A stretch of 64,000 nucleotides of DNA from Microbotryum silenes-acaulis (Eukaryota; Basidiomycota; Microbotryomycetes; Microbotryales; Microbotryaceae), in assembly GCA_003665825.1 (NCBI GenBank), contig QPFY01000012.1, positions 682,001 through 746,000 of the forward strand, read 5' to 3'. The notes under the pieces are model-generated. The model ran no database searches. It saw nothing but the letters and a program-made list of their open reading frames with translations, and was not told where the DNA came from. Position numbers and translations under genes: made by a program. This document shows, piece after piece, positions 49,101 to 59,952 of the stretch (the first letter of the stretch is position 1; each line of letters opens with the position of its first letter).

Positions 49101-49406
49101 TTCGTCGAGAGGAAACGGCCGACCGACGAACGAGATGTTCTCGTGGTCCCACCAGCCTTCGTTCAGGACATGCGTCGCACCATCCGGCTTCGAAGGGAGC
49201 TTGTTGATCCCGGACAGGTTGCAGCCGTGTAGGAGCAGCCTCCGATCGAACTGGTCGTGGAAATGCCGAGAGCTCGACACCTTGCGAAGTTCCGAATCGG
49301 TCCATGACGCCGCTGTAGAGCCCGAGGACCCGATCGCATACTCGGCCGAGCATGAGGGATGTGATGCCTCTACGGCAGCACTATACGCTGGTGGTGGGTC
49401 TGACAT
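46193..49406 (-). CDS. GH5 glycosidase, endoglycoceramidase-related/sterylglucosidase type
   Basis: TIM-barrel glycoside hydrolase family 5 enzyme of the group containing cryptococcal EGCrP1/EGCrP2 (glucosylceramide and ergosteryl-glucoside hydrolases). Begins MSDPPPAYSAAVEASHPSC, then RRLLLHGCNLSG and ENISFVGRPFPLDEA, joined across an about 340-nt intron to [33 protein letters not shown] and KCYIDAHQDVWSRHTGGSGAPTW. The acid/base Glu is in VMNEPHPGYIG and the nucleophile Glu in LPIILGETGVPFDL. Between and after them are LIYAPHWYDLQALFTK and SLWNYNPLNTDQWGDSWN. C-terminal beta domain RPYASKVAGIPYAFSYD ... then a hydrophobic helix (LLIIAGMIVLGITMTCAL) 20 residues before the end, suggesting membrane attachment. 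About nine exons; internal edges were not all fixed. Whether it acts on sterylglucosides or glucosylceramide cannot be told from motifs. Confidence 0.9.
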
Positions 49407-49662
49407 GCTGAGCGAAATCACGAGGCCGAAGTCGGCGTCGGCGCCGGTCGATGTGGGGACAGGCAGACGCTCGATGGGCCCTACGACTCTTGGCAATCTA
49501 TGCGCAATCGATGATCATGTGAGACCATGTAGACAAGCAAATCTCTCGATCAGACGTCAAGAGCAGTCCTCAGCTGGTGGGTTGGTGGTACTTTCAACAT
49601 GTCATGGCAGGTTGGATCAATGTATTACACAAAAGTACCATTGTGCTACTAAGAATGTGTTG

Positions 49663-52656
49663 TCACCCAGTCGGGACACGCTGCTGTTGCCTTCTCTTCG
49701 TAGCCGCCTTGACGTATCGAGATCGCTGAATCGCGGTAAGGTCGTCGTCTTCTTCGAATCGTCGAGCCCAAAAGCGATATCGAGATAGGTAGGCAGTGGG
49801 GAGGAAGAATCTGCACATCGGATCGGCAGACTACTGGTTAGTTTCGCGGGTCGAGTCACAGTGGACGTTTCGAGTATATGGATCGTTCACTCACGGTCGA
49901 ATTGGAGGAAAGTGGCTCGGATCCGTCACATCCTTGTACTGTTCCAAGTACTGGTCCAACTCGATCATACCGCGCTGCGACTCATCCCGCTGCAGCACCC
50001 GACTTGATTTGCCTATGGTCATAAAGTTCCACACCTCGTGGATCTTGGGGAATGGTTTCAAGCCTTGGGCGACGCGTGATTTGTTCGTTTCGAGGAGATC
50101 AGCACGCATCCGTACTAGGAGAGCTTGGGCGAGAAGTGATTCTGTGCAAGTGTACATAAGGCGAGTCGGTGAGTAGGTTGTCTCTGGGAGGCACGTCTCG
50201 ATACCGGTCGCTTTCGAGACATACGTGCAAAATAGCTATGCCCGATCTGTTGAACACAATTCGACTGATCTGATCAGCAACTTGAACATAGTGCGTGAAC
50301 TACAGAGGGCGGGAGGGCAACTCACACCCCGGGGAACCATTGCATGAATGCCCACCGATCCATGTTTTAGCTGTGACATAGTGATTGGTAGCATCGGGAT
50401 CAACGCCGTGATGCATTACCAGTGGGAATATCCTTGAAAGCGTCGTAGGGCTATGAGGGAAACTTACGTCCAGTTCAGCAAAGACATAGCTGTGTAGGCT
50501 GTAGCCCTCCCTCATGAGACGTTCCGGCCGCTCCTGGGCGATCACGTTCGGGTCTTGTGGTTGCAGAACGAACGTGTTGCTACGTTCTTGCTTGCTGGGG
50601 TTGTGCCATCGGAGGGCCAGGTATCGTCCTGCAAGAATAGTCGAAGTCAAGCATGATCAGCGGTGCTTCAGGGCCCGCGTGAATCGGAATTCGAAAGCTC
50701 ACGGATTCCAAGCTCCTCTTCGATGTCCTGTGTAGGACGTGAGACCCAAAGCTATCAGCGACAAATTTCATACGCCAGACAGTCATTGGTATGGACGAAC
50801 TTGTGTCACCAAGCTGCTCAAGATGCTATGTAGGTCATTGCAAACCATTGCAGCGGTCCGAAAATCGACACAGAACGGAGCGTCCGACTCCATAGTGTCT
50901 GGGATCGCGATGACTACCATGACCGCCCCCACAAGCGCTTTGTGAGTCTCGTGCAAGAAAGCCGCGAACTCGTCGCTACCGTGTGGCAAATCGGATACTC
51001 GCCACGTGTCGCATGTCGTATCCTCGAGCACCAGCGGCCTATGCGGGATCGAGCATGACTTTACACCGTCGGCGAACAGTTCCTTGAGGCGCCATTTCCC
51101 TGTGCCGACCCGCGGAGTAAATCGACTTCCACAGTCCGTGCATCGTCGGTATCGATCATGGCAGGATGCGCAGATGAACTCGACCAGCAAGTCTGGAGGC
51201 GCCTCGTCACGGTCGATGGCGCTAATAGAACCCGAAGCGATGATGCGCGTGCATACGTCACCTGAGGAGGGAAGGGGCCGTGGGTCTTCTTCAGACTGCG
51301 TTGTGCATGTCAGGCCCTTTCAAGTGACCTCACAACTCACATGCCGCGCTAGAGTCCTCCATCTCTTTCCGCTTCTTTCTCGGTCGGACTCGGTCGGGCC
51401 CGGCGTGCGGCCGCGGTTCTGGCAAAGGATGGCCCGATTCTTCCTCAACGAAGCGCGTGAAACTGTTGTAGTAGCTGGGTTCGCTCTTGTTTTCGACGTG
51501 GCCCGAGTGGGAGCTTTCTGGTTCCTTGGCGATTGGGCTGCAGTCGTTGCAGAGGAAGACTGCCCGATAAGAGGTGGCCTCCGCCGAAGCAGGACCTCGC
51601 AGGAGCAACCAGCCCAAGTCCCTGTGGCAACCCGAGCACACCCAAGGATCGGTGCGGGCGCGCTGTGACCGAGATATTTGCCAGCCGTCAACCGTGGTGG
51701 CGCCCGCTCCTCTTGAAGTCGCGTTGGAGGATGCCCTGCCAATGTGTCCGCTGAGGGCCTCACCTACGACACCCTGAGCCTCGGACGAGCTCGCGATTGG
51801 AATTGGAAGCTTGATCACGGGCAAGGCCGGGCGATGCTCCTTGAGAAACGAGAGCAGATCGAGACTCATGGCGAGCAAGTCCACGGATTGCGTTGTCTTG
51901 TTCTTGACCTGATCTTTCAAAGGCTCTGCCATTGCGTCGAATGGAGCGCTAGGGCTCGCAGCGGCGACAGAAGTCTGTTCGGAAGAGAAATCGTCTCGCC
52001 CGATTGTCGAAGGAGAGTTATCACGGCTGGTTTCGCTCGAGGGCTCTTTGTTCGGCACGCTTGTCCGAGGACGCAGACGATCGAGTGTTGAGGAGGTACT
52101 TATTTCCGATCTCGCGTCGGAGGGGTGCGACGAAGTAGAAGTGCCGTCGAATTTTCCGGGCGACTCGTGCTGAACTTGGTGACGGTCGCCGCGATCGGCG
52201 CTCCGTGAAGGCGGGCGTGGGTTCGACGACTCGAGCGGGTAATGGGAGCTCAGCCTGTAGCTCGAGCGTGGGTGAGAAAAAGAACGTGCCTGACGAAGGT
52301 CGCCATGGTCGGGTCTTGGTTGGGAGTAGTCATAGAGCCTTCGTGCATGATCCTCAGCCAGCTCTAGCTGGAGGTGGTGCGGGGCGCTGACGCTGTCGTC
52401 ATCGGGCGCTGCCCATCCCACATGCGACTCGGAGCCTAAGCTATGGGCCATCCGTTCGTCCAAAAACGACCCATGAATGCTTTGAGCTTCCACTCCTGAT
52501 GCATCCACGGATCTCGGATCTGCGGGTGAGGACACAAGCGCCAGTTAGCGGCCGAGCTCACGGGAGGTCTTAAGGTTCTTGTGCATGCTACTTACCTGCA
52601 GAGAAGTGACGACTTAGCCGTTGGCCAACCCCCCTATCCGAAAAAGGCTGGTACAT
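49663..52656 (-). CDS. cysteine-rich protein of unknown function (paired CxxC clusters)
   Basis: Exon 1 (52656-52596) codes MYQPFSDRGVGQRLSRHFSA and joins in phase to a large exon from 52519. The N-terminal 230 residues are Ser/Pro/His-rich and probably disordered. A helical stretch (LLAMSLDLLSFLKEHRP) follows. Five CxxC pairs then come in two groups: CSGCHRDLG/CNDC, and after an intron ACDVCTRI/CASCHDRYRRCTDCG. They suggest two zinc sites. The C-terminal half (KWRLKELFADGVKSCSIPHR; GIRRYLALRW; LHSYVFAELDV; LVRMRADLLETNK; HEVWNFMTIG; FFLPTAYLSRYRFWARRF) looks like a folded domain seen in basidiomycete hypothetical proteins. Last exon ends at 49663-49665. I cannot name a function; internal exon edges between 50200 and 50800 are approximate. 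Confidence 0.72.
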
Positions 52657-53279
52657 TTCGTGGTGTACGTCGCGTTGGCGCCGTATACGACCACGACCGG
52701 GGTCGAGTGCCGAACCGGGCGAAGAAAGAAGGTCGACGGGCTATGAGCGCGAAGTCAGGCCTCTCGCCGAGCTGATTTTAGTGACGTCTTGCGCTCGAGT
52801 TTACGGTCATCATCGCGCTCATGGCAGTGGACGGAGCTTTTGTAATACCCGAAACTGTACATTTCTCTATTTCTCCCCAGTAAGGCTGGGTTGGGGAAAG
52901 CAAACAACGCAAGCTAAATAGACTCGGAGGCGGCGGCGCACGTCATGGAGAGCGAGCGACGAAACCTGACGAAACCGAATCCGTGGTACTCGGGTCCGCC
53001 CTCAAGAAATTGACATAAGTGTACACCCAAATTCAATTTCGACTATCGCGCCGGCCTCGCCGAGCAAAATTCTGCGTGCTGTACTGCTCATGAATCACTG
53101 CATTCCCTTGTACATCCCAGGGTACTGACCAGCGTGAATATGGCATACTGAAGGGACTTCACTTCCGGAGGGAGAACAGTCTCACAATTTCAAAGTGGAC
53201 AGAATCAGCAACAGATAGAACAAACAGAGGCTGTCATGGATGAAGCATGAAGAGGGACGAGGCGTTGGAGGAACGATCA
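52657..53279. other. intergenic, no gene seen
   Basis: Between the cysteine-rich gene start and the TauD-type gene stop (both leftward). It should hold the promoter of the former and the 3' end of the latter. The short frame 52581-52775 overlaps exon 1 of the cysteine-rich gene on the other strand. Confidence 0.5.
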
Positions 53280-54662
53280 TTAAACGAACGATTCGATACC
53301 GAGAGCTTCGCGGCGGCTGACGGATTGAGAATCGTAGTAAGGCTTCTCTCCGAGCGAGACCACGCGATCCCCTTCGCGGGTGTCGTCATAGTCGTACGTC
53401 GCTGTAGGAACAGTGGTGACTATCAAAGTCAGCACATTACTCCGATGACGAGGAAACCGGTTGCGAACGACTCACCAGTGTGAACAGTCGGACCGTTGGC
53501 CCAGATGGCGACATCGTTCTTGGACCAGCGGTAGCGAACCTGAAGATCGTGGTTCTGGTTGTAAAGTTTGAACAGGTACGCGAGTGTCTCGTCCGACTCG
53601 TCCTTGGTCAACTCGACGATGCGCTTCGTGAACCCTTGGTTGATGAAGAGACCCTTCCAGCCTGTGATTGGGTTGGTGCGCACAACGGGGTGGATCGCAC
53701 GAAGGTCGTTGCCGACGTTCGCTGGGTTGCCCCTGACCTCGGAGTAGACCTTAGTGCCTTGTCTGTAGAGAAGGGGAACAGATTAGAAATGAATAATTTG
53801 TAAAGTAACTTCATAGATTGTTGATACTTACGCCGCAGCGACCTGGTGGAAGCCGTTGCCTTCATGCTCGGCGGTCAAGCCCTCAACGAACTTCTTGTAA
53901 GCCGGGCTGAGACGGTCGTACGCCTCGTAGGCAGAGGCCCACAGGGTGTCGCCCCCGGTCTCGGGTAGAGTCTTGATCTTGAGGATTGCGAAATCGGAAG
54001 GAATAGGCTCGAAGGTGATGCTGTTCGATCCAAACGTCGGTCAGGGAACGGGCGCGGTGAAATAGCGAGCTGGGATCCCAGACTCACTCGCTGTGCCAGC
54101 CACGCGATGCCAAGCGGCCGAGGGCGGTCCTGTGCTTGTGGTACGCCTGACGCTGCGAGTAGATGGTCGAGACGTCATTGGGTAGCTCGGCAGAGCGCTC
54201 GGTGGGATGGATGTGGAGGCCCGAAGCCGAGGGCCGGCCGCTGAGAGCACCGAGCTTGTTGCCGAGCTGCAAGAAACCGAGAAGAGGGCGTGTGGGTTAA
54301 CTTGGCTAATTTGGAACCGAGCGTCCGACGTCAAATGGTGAAATCCGACGGACCTCTTTCTGCTCATGAATCGTGAGCGACTGGTTCTTGAAGAACGCCA
54401 CCCCGCGTTGAGAGATGACGATTGCGAGGTCGCGGATGAGCTCGTCGGCGTTAGGGGCTTTCAAGAGTTCGGACAGCTGAAGGTCGGGGTACTCGCGTCC
54501 AATGACGGGAGTGACATCAGAGCTCTTGTACCCGTCGAGTAGACCTTTGGCGACCAAAGGCTCGTAGGAACCGCGAAGGCCGATCGAACCCAGCGCACCC
54601 TTGTTCGGGGTGGTGGTGGAAGTTAGGGTGGTTTTGGCACTGGTGGATTGGGTGGAAGACAT
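53280..54662 (-). CDS. TauD/TfdA-family 2-oxoglutarate dioxygenase (Jlp1-like, sulfonate type)
   Basis: Iron/2-oxoglutarate dioxygenase of the taurine-dioxygenase superfamily; the yeast relative Jlp1 releases sulfite from alkyl sulfonates. Starts MSSTQSTSAKTTLTSTTTPN, then GREYPDLQLSELLKAPNADELIRDLAIVISQRGVAFFKNQ. The metal motif HSD is in SRGWHSDITFEPIPSDF, with its Asp codon completed across an intron. Next are LPETGGDTLWASAYEAYDRLSP, RAIHPVVRTNPITGWKGLFIN and the distal His in IWANGPTVHTATYDYDD. The 2OG-binding Arg is in REGDRVVSLGEKPYY. The usual WDNR before the distal His is WANG here. The ATG at 54662 was chosen; an upstream in-frame ATG at 54734 is less likely. Divergent from a Dal5-type permease. 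Sulfonate use is inferred from family and neighbour. Confidence 0.9.
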
Positions 54663-55433
54663 GGCCGGCTGGTGGCGGGTTGAGTTAAGAGATGGATGTC
54701 GAGTATGACGAAGGAGAGAGAAGAGAACTTTCATACACTGAGAGGTTTGACCCCGAGGGGATAAGCCTTTGCTTGCTAAGCTCAGCTTGGGGGGGTGGGG
54801 GTGGGGGGAGCCAGATTGCGCAAGTCACCCCTAGCCGAGGATGTCGTGATCCCGAACAGACTCAGGCTGATCGCGCAAACCAGCCGACGGGAAGCGGAAC
54901 TATGCAAGCTGACTCATGATATGAGAGATAGCCCGTCGAAATTGCGGCAGGATACCTATTGTGCACATTTCAGGTGCCTAGGTTTTCGGGTTTCCGGATC
55001 CGATGTTTCCCAACTCAGCCGAAGCTTCCCCGCGCAGCTTATCGTGCCGATCACGCAAGAGCGCGCGCCGCGGGGCACAGCGATGACGCTAGGGGTCGCG
55101 TGATGTGTCTCGGCGCTGTGCAAGCGTGCGCGTGTCACATCAAGACGTAATCGGGCTCCTCGAAAGCTATTACCCTATATCAGATTTTCTACGTAGGTAG
55201 ATATAGGGAGTGTGTGATCACTAAGCGGTAATAGTGATAATATCTAAGCAGTCCCTCGAGGGATCACCCAATCCAAACTCATTCGCGTTAATGCGGGGCG
55301 TCGCCGAAGACGTGACCGTCGCTTCGGTGATTTTCGCCAGCACGAGCGTATCACCTTCAACTCTCCTGTAGAGAGGCACCCACTTCCAAGATCTCCTTTT
55401 TATCTCCTCTTCATTGACCACAAGTGCCATAGG
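54663..55433. promoter_or_regulatory. divergent promoter region of the dioxygenase and permease genes
   Basis: About 770 bases separating two start codons that face apart, so regulatory sites for both genes should be here. It holds a nested inverted repeat at 55167-55234. I saw no CACGTG box. Confidence 0.5.
55167..55234. repeat. nested inverted repeats
   Basis: Inner arms CCCTATATC (55173-55181) and GATATAGGG (55200-55208) are exact complements. Outer arms CTATTACC (55167-55174) and GGTAATAG (55227-55234) are too. The arms overlap by two bases on the left, so only one pairing can form at a time. Could be protein-binding half-sites or a transposon footprint. Confidence 0.6.
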
Positions 55434-58023
55434 ATGTCTCCGCCCACCCAGCCCTACGTCAACACCTTGTCCGCTCTCCCCGGCTCGACTGAGACGAAAG
55501 CCTACTCGAAAAGCGACGACCTCAGCAGCTTGGAGAGCGATAATCGGCATGGAAAGGCCAGCACGGTGCTCTCTTCAGATGACGGTTTACTCGAGTGAGT
55601 CACTCACACACGTGGAGGCTTGGCCATTCGGATGGGCAAAGCGTGACACACTCATTCCGATCACCAGTCTGTACAAGCCTTCAAGCAACTGGGAAGGCGC
55701 GCACCGCTATGACCCTACTGCGCAGTGGACAGAGGCAGAGGAGAAAGCCGTGGTCCGCAAAACCGACTGGAGGATCTGCCTCGTGGCCTGCCTTGTGATG
55801 GTGTGCCTGCAGCTCGATCGAGGCAATGTAAGACATCCTCTTTCCCTATGCTCCCAGTGTTCAGGACGGGTGGCTTACCACGAATCGACAATTATCCAGA
55901 TCGTCAATGCCTTGTCCGATAACATGTTGGGAGATCTTAGACTTTCCACCAATGACTACAACCTGGGACAAACCATTGTGAGCCCTACACACGGTCGAGT
56001 CAGGCGTAGACTGTGGGCTGATCGGCAGTTTCTCCTGGGCCACAGTTCTACTGCTCGTTCCTCTTCATGGAGCTTCCATCGCAGCTCATCTCCAAGGCAA
56101 TCGGGGTGGACAGGTATGTACAGCACAAGGCTGTGCTCATATTTTTTGAGATGTTTTGTTGACTCGAAGCGCCCCGGAACCCTTTCACAGATGGGTGCCT
56201 ATCCAGGTAAGTCTCAGGAGCTTGTTCTGGCCGGCGACGCAGAACGTTCATCGGTCTGCTTTCTCCCCCGCACGTGCGCTCATAGATTATTCTGTGAGTT
56301 CTTACACGTGGATTATGCTTCGAGACAGAGAGCAAGCTCTGATGTGCAACCGAACTCGATTCGCAGTTGGTCGATTGTGGCAGCCTCTCAAGCGGCACTC
56401 AAAGGCAAAACATCGTTCTTCATCACACGGTCGCTTATTGGAGCTCTGGAGGGTGGCGTAATCCCCGATCTGGGTGAGTCACCCACCTATATATACGAGG
56501 GATGATATAGCGTTCACGAACTGAACACTCGAATACTCCTTATATACCCAGTATTGTACCTGAGCTACTTCTACAAGGGAGACGAGCTCACGACGAGGCT
56601 TTCGTTCTTCTGGGTTACCTTGTCGTCGACGACCATCTTCGGCTCGTTGCTCGCTGCCGGGATCCTGCAGCTCAGGGGAGCACATGGACTAGAGGGGTGG
56701 AGGTGGCTCTTCTTGAGTGAGCAAGAGTCGTAACCCCCGCTAAATCCGAGCTGGAGAGGCTAATCGCGTCTGTCTTGATCCGCCACAGTCGAAGCATTGT
56801 TCACACTCACTGCGGGGATCTTCGCTCTGTTTTATCTGCCGGCTAGCCCGACCGAGACGGCGGGTGGTCTGCGAGGCAAGAAAGGCTGGTTCACCGAGCG
56901 CGAAGAAATCATTATCGTCAACCGTGTCATCCGGGACGATCCTACCAAATCATCCATGCATAATCGCGAAGCGAGTAGGTCCATATTCATCCCGGTCCAT
57001 CTACTGCGCCCGAATGGCTATGCTGAGCCGGCTCTTGTTTACCTTATGCGACTAGTTAGCATCCTCTCGCTGTGGAAAAGCTTCATGGACTTTGACCTCT
57101 GGCCGCTATATCTGCTCGGTCTCACCACGTTCATCGCACCGGCGACGGCGGGCGCTTACTTTACCTTGACGCTGCGCTCATTGTCAGTCGAAACACCGAG
57201 AATGTTTCTCACGACCCCCGGAGAATCATCCGTCCAGTGAGCTGACAGACATGTTTTCTTTTGCATCCATTCGTCCCACAGAAAGTTCTCGACATTCCAC
57301 ACCAATCTCCTTCAAATCCCGTACCTCGCACTCTTCATCGGCCAAAACCTGGGCCTGGTGTGGCTCGCCCGCAAGTTGAACTCTCGACTGCTCGTCGCTT
57401 CAATCGGATCCTTCTGGCAGCTCCTGTTCTTGATCGTTCTGGTCGCCATTCCCGACAACCTCGGCCGGTGGGCAAAGTATGCGATCACGTCGCTACTTCT
57501 CGCATTCCCCTATGCCCACCCTAGTGAGTTGAACAACGATTTCCGCAAAAGCCGAACCATTATGCGCAAACGCTGAGCTCCGATACCTTGTTTCATCCGC
57601 GCAGTTCTTGTGTCCCTCAACAGCCGCAACTCGGGCAGTGTGCGCACTCGATCGGTCTCGGCAAGTCTTTACAATATGTTTGTGCAAGCCGGGTCCATCG
57701 TTGCCTCCAACATCTATCAGAGCAAGGACAAGGTGAGCAAGCGGGAGAGACCAGACTGCGCGCCGTCTGATTGCGCCCGAGACTGACTTCTGTGCGCGCT
57801 TCACCGAATGCCACAGCCATACTACCATCACGGCAACCGTGTACTCCTCGGTATCGTATCGGCCAACATCGTGCTCTTCTTCTTGGCCAAAGTCTACTAC
57901 GTCGCGCGCAACCAACAGCGTGCCAAGAAGTGGGAGGCGCTCACGGTCGACCAACGTCGCACGTACCTGGAAACCACCAAGGACGAAGGCAATCGCCGCT
58001 TGGATTTCAAGTTTGCCCATTAA
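55434..58023 (+). CDS. major facilitator superfamily permease, Dal5/ACS anion:cation symporter type
   Basis: Thirteen exons give 550 residues with every phase closing: 55434-55594, 55668-55827, 55900-55977, 56046-56113, 56191-56206, 56286-56293, 56367-56473, 56552-56716, 56789-56974, 57056-57182, 57282-57523, 57605-57732, 57817-58023. Family blocks are [97 protein letters not shown] and the C-terminal cytosolic [18 protein letters not shown], as in Dal5, Yct1 and Soa1 relatives. Exons 5 and 6 are only 16 and 8 nt; they encode WVPIQ and IIL in the conserved TM3 entry. The substrate cannot be read from sequence; organosulfur or allantoate-like acids are family candidates. Confidence 0.92.
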
Positions 58024-58535
58024 TGCTTCAGAGGATGTATTTGGCGAATCTTTGGTTTCATAAAATTATTTAGGCGCAGTAGTATTGCGATTGGTCTCAG
58101 GACGGTAGAATTTCTCCGAAGTGATTTACAGATTTGGGTATTAAGTTTAGGTTCTTGTCTGTTGAACAATCAGCGGCATTGAGGGGTCTCGCTCCCGAAT
58201 AGTGTATGGCGGTGGGTTTGTGCAACGGTTGTTATCATCTTTGGCTTGATCCTGACTATAGTCGGGTACAGCGGCGCGGATGAGAATGCTTCAACGAAGC
58301 GCATTAGTACCTGCGCATACCTCGGGTCGTTTTGGGTCTTCCAATCCATAACCGATCATCCCACAGCGTGCCAAGTCCCGTCAACCTCTGCGACCCACCT
58401 CGGCTCGCTTCTGCTCCGTTCAACTTTGCCCAGCTACGACCCCAAAACCAACCAACGTCTGTCCGTGAACTCTGGATTACGTTTCCCCGTCTTTCTTCCT
58501 TCACACGTCGAACACGTCGTATCTGTTGTCTCGCA
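58024..58535. other. intergenic, promoter side of RPN14
   Basis: Holds the 3' end of the permease and the RPN14 promoter. AT-richer in 58060-58200. An open frame (58332-58535) runs into the RPN14 start but lacks conserved sequence. Confidence 0.5.
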
Positions 58536-59952
58536 ATGGCCATGGCCAGCTCGGCGTCAGCCAGTTCGTCGTCCCACATCGAGCTGCCGTTGATCACGGT
58601 GCAGCCGACGTTCCCCGAGGCCGTGCACGACATCGGCTCAGGTAGCGACGCTTCGGCCGAGGATTGTTGGATCTCGTGCTATTGCAAGGGCAAGACTTCG
58701 GTCCATGGTAAAGTGAGGGTGCTCGAAGTCGAGGGAGGGGGTGCGGTAGAGCTGGAGGCCAGGGACGGGGTCACGTGCCGAATGGTCGATGGCAAGGTAT
58801 GGAGCGAATGCATGATCCAAACGCTCTTCATACGTGACTCGTCTCTCTGACGTGACTCGGATGATTACCGTGGGGCAGACTACAACCCTCGAGTGTTCGT
58901 GTGAGCAGCTGGCAATACCCCCCACTTTGGTCCACTTCCCGCTTCGCACCGATCGATTGGCCGACTTCGGACCGGTCAACTCGTTCGACATCGCCCCGGA
59001 CGGGTCTCGCTACGTCGTAGGCGGAGACAACGGCTTGGTGCGAGTTGTCGAGCTTTCGCCTTCGCACTCATCCACGCAAGCGCCGCGGCAGATCGCGCTC
59101 AAAGGTCACCTGGCCGATCTCACCGTCGTGCGATTCTTCCCGTCGGGCGAAGTTGTGCTCACCGGAGCGATGGACATGAGCATTCGGATCTATTCGGCTC
59201 TGAGCGGGAAAGAGGTCAGGACCCTGACGGGCCACACAAAGTCCGTCTCGGGATTTTTCGTTCTCGGCAAGGGCAGGAGGATCCTCTCGTCGTCGCTCGA
59301 CGGAACGATCCGATTATGGAACATTGCCGAGGCCAAAATGGAAAGAACGTGGAGATTTGACCAACCCGTGTCTGCCTTTACGGTGTCACAGTTCACCGGA
59401 TCGACGGCTTTGGCGGAGGACTACCCCGAAATCGAGGAGCTCTACGCCATCGCCGCGCACACGAACGGTTCTGCAACGGCCCTTCCCCTTGGCACCGACA
59501 CCTCTGCTCCCTTGCTACGACTGCGAGCTGGCTCATCACCCCTGCACTCGATCGCGCTCGATTCCGATTCTGGCCGACTTGCTTTGGGATCTCGGAACGG
59601 CCGCGTTGCTCTGTTCCAGCTTCCTGCTCTTGATGCAGCCAGCCAAAGACCGGCGCAGGAGACGCTTGCCCCTCTGTTGACACTATCACGGTCCGATACT
59701 GTTGTCCATCGACTCTGCTTCAGCACTACGTCGAATCTCGCACCGACGCAAGATCTTCTTGTCGCTGGCGCCGATGGACTCCCATTCCGAGTAACCTTAC
59801 GTCAAGACCCTTCCGATGCCACAAGTACAACGGCATCAATCGTGGATGAGTATTCCGGCTTGGACTGTGAAGCAGCTACTTCCGCGATGGCGTCGAATGG
59901 GTGGATCTGGGTCGCTGGCGCGGATGGGATGATTAGGCGATATAAGGGCTAA
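58536..59952 (+). CDS. RPN14: 26S proteasome assembly chaperone Rpn14/PAAF1 (WD repeats)
   Basis: Rpn14/PAAF1 binds the proteasomal ATPase ring during base assembly. Exons 58536-58796 and 58894-59952 give 439 residues. The N-terminal part (DCWISCYCKGKTSVHGKVRVLEVEG) resembles the PAAF1 N-domain. WD repeats follow: GPVNSFDIAPDGSRYVVGGDNGLVRVVEL; GHLADLTVVRFFPSGEVVLTGAMDMSIRIYSA; GHTKSVSGFFVLGKGRRILSSSLDGTIRLWNI; then weaker repeats to NGWIWVAGADGMIRRYKG. The run GH..D.TVVRFFPSGEVVLTGAMD is characteristic of PAAF1. Second exon acceptor: CTCGAG|TGT is used here; GAGCAG|CTG 15 bases later is also in frame. Confidence 0.88.
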
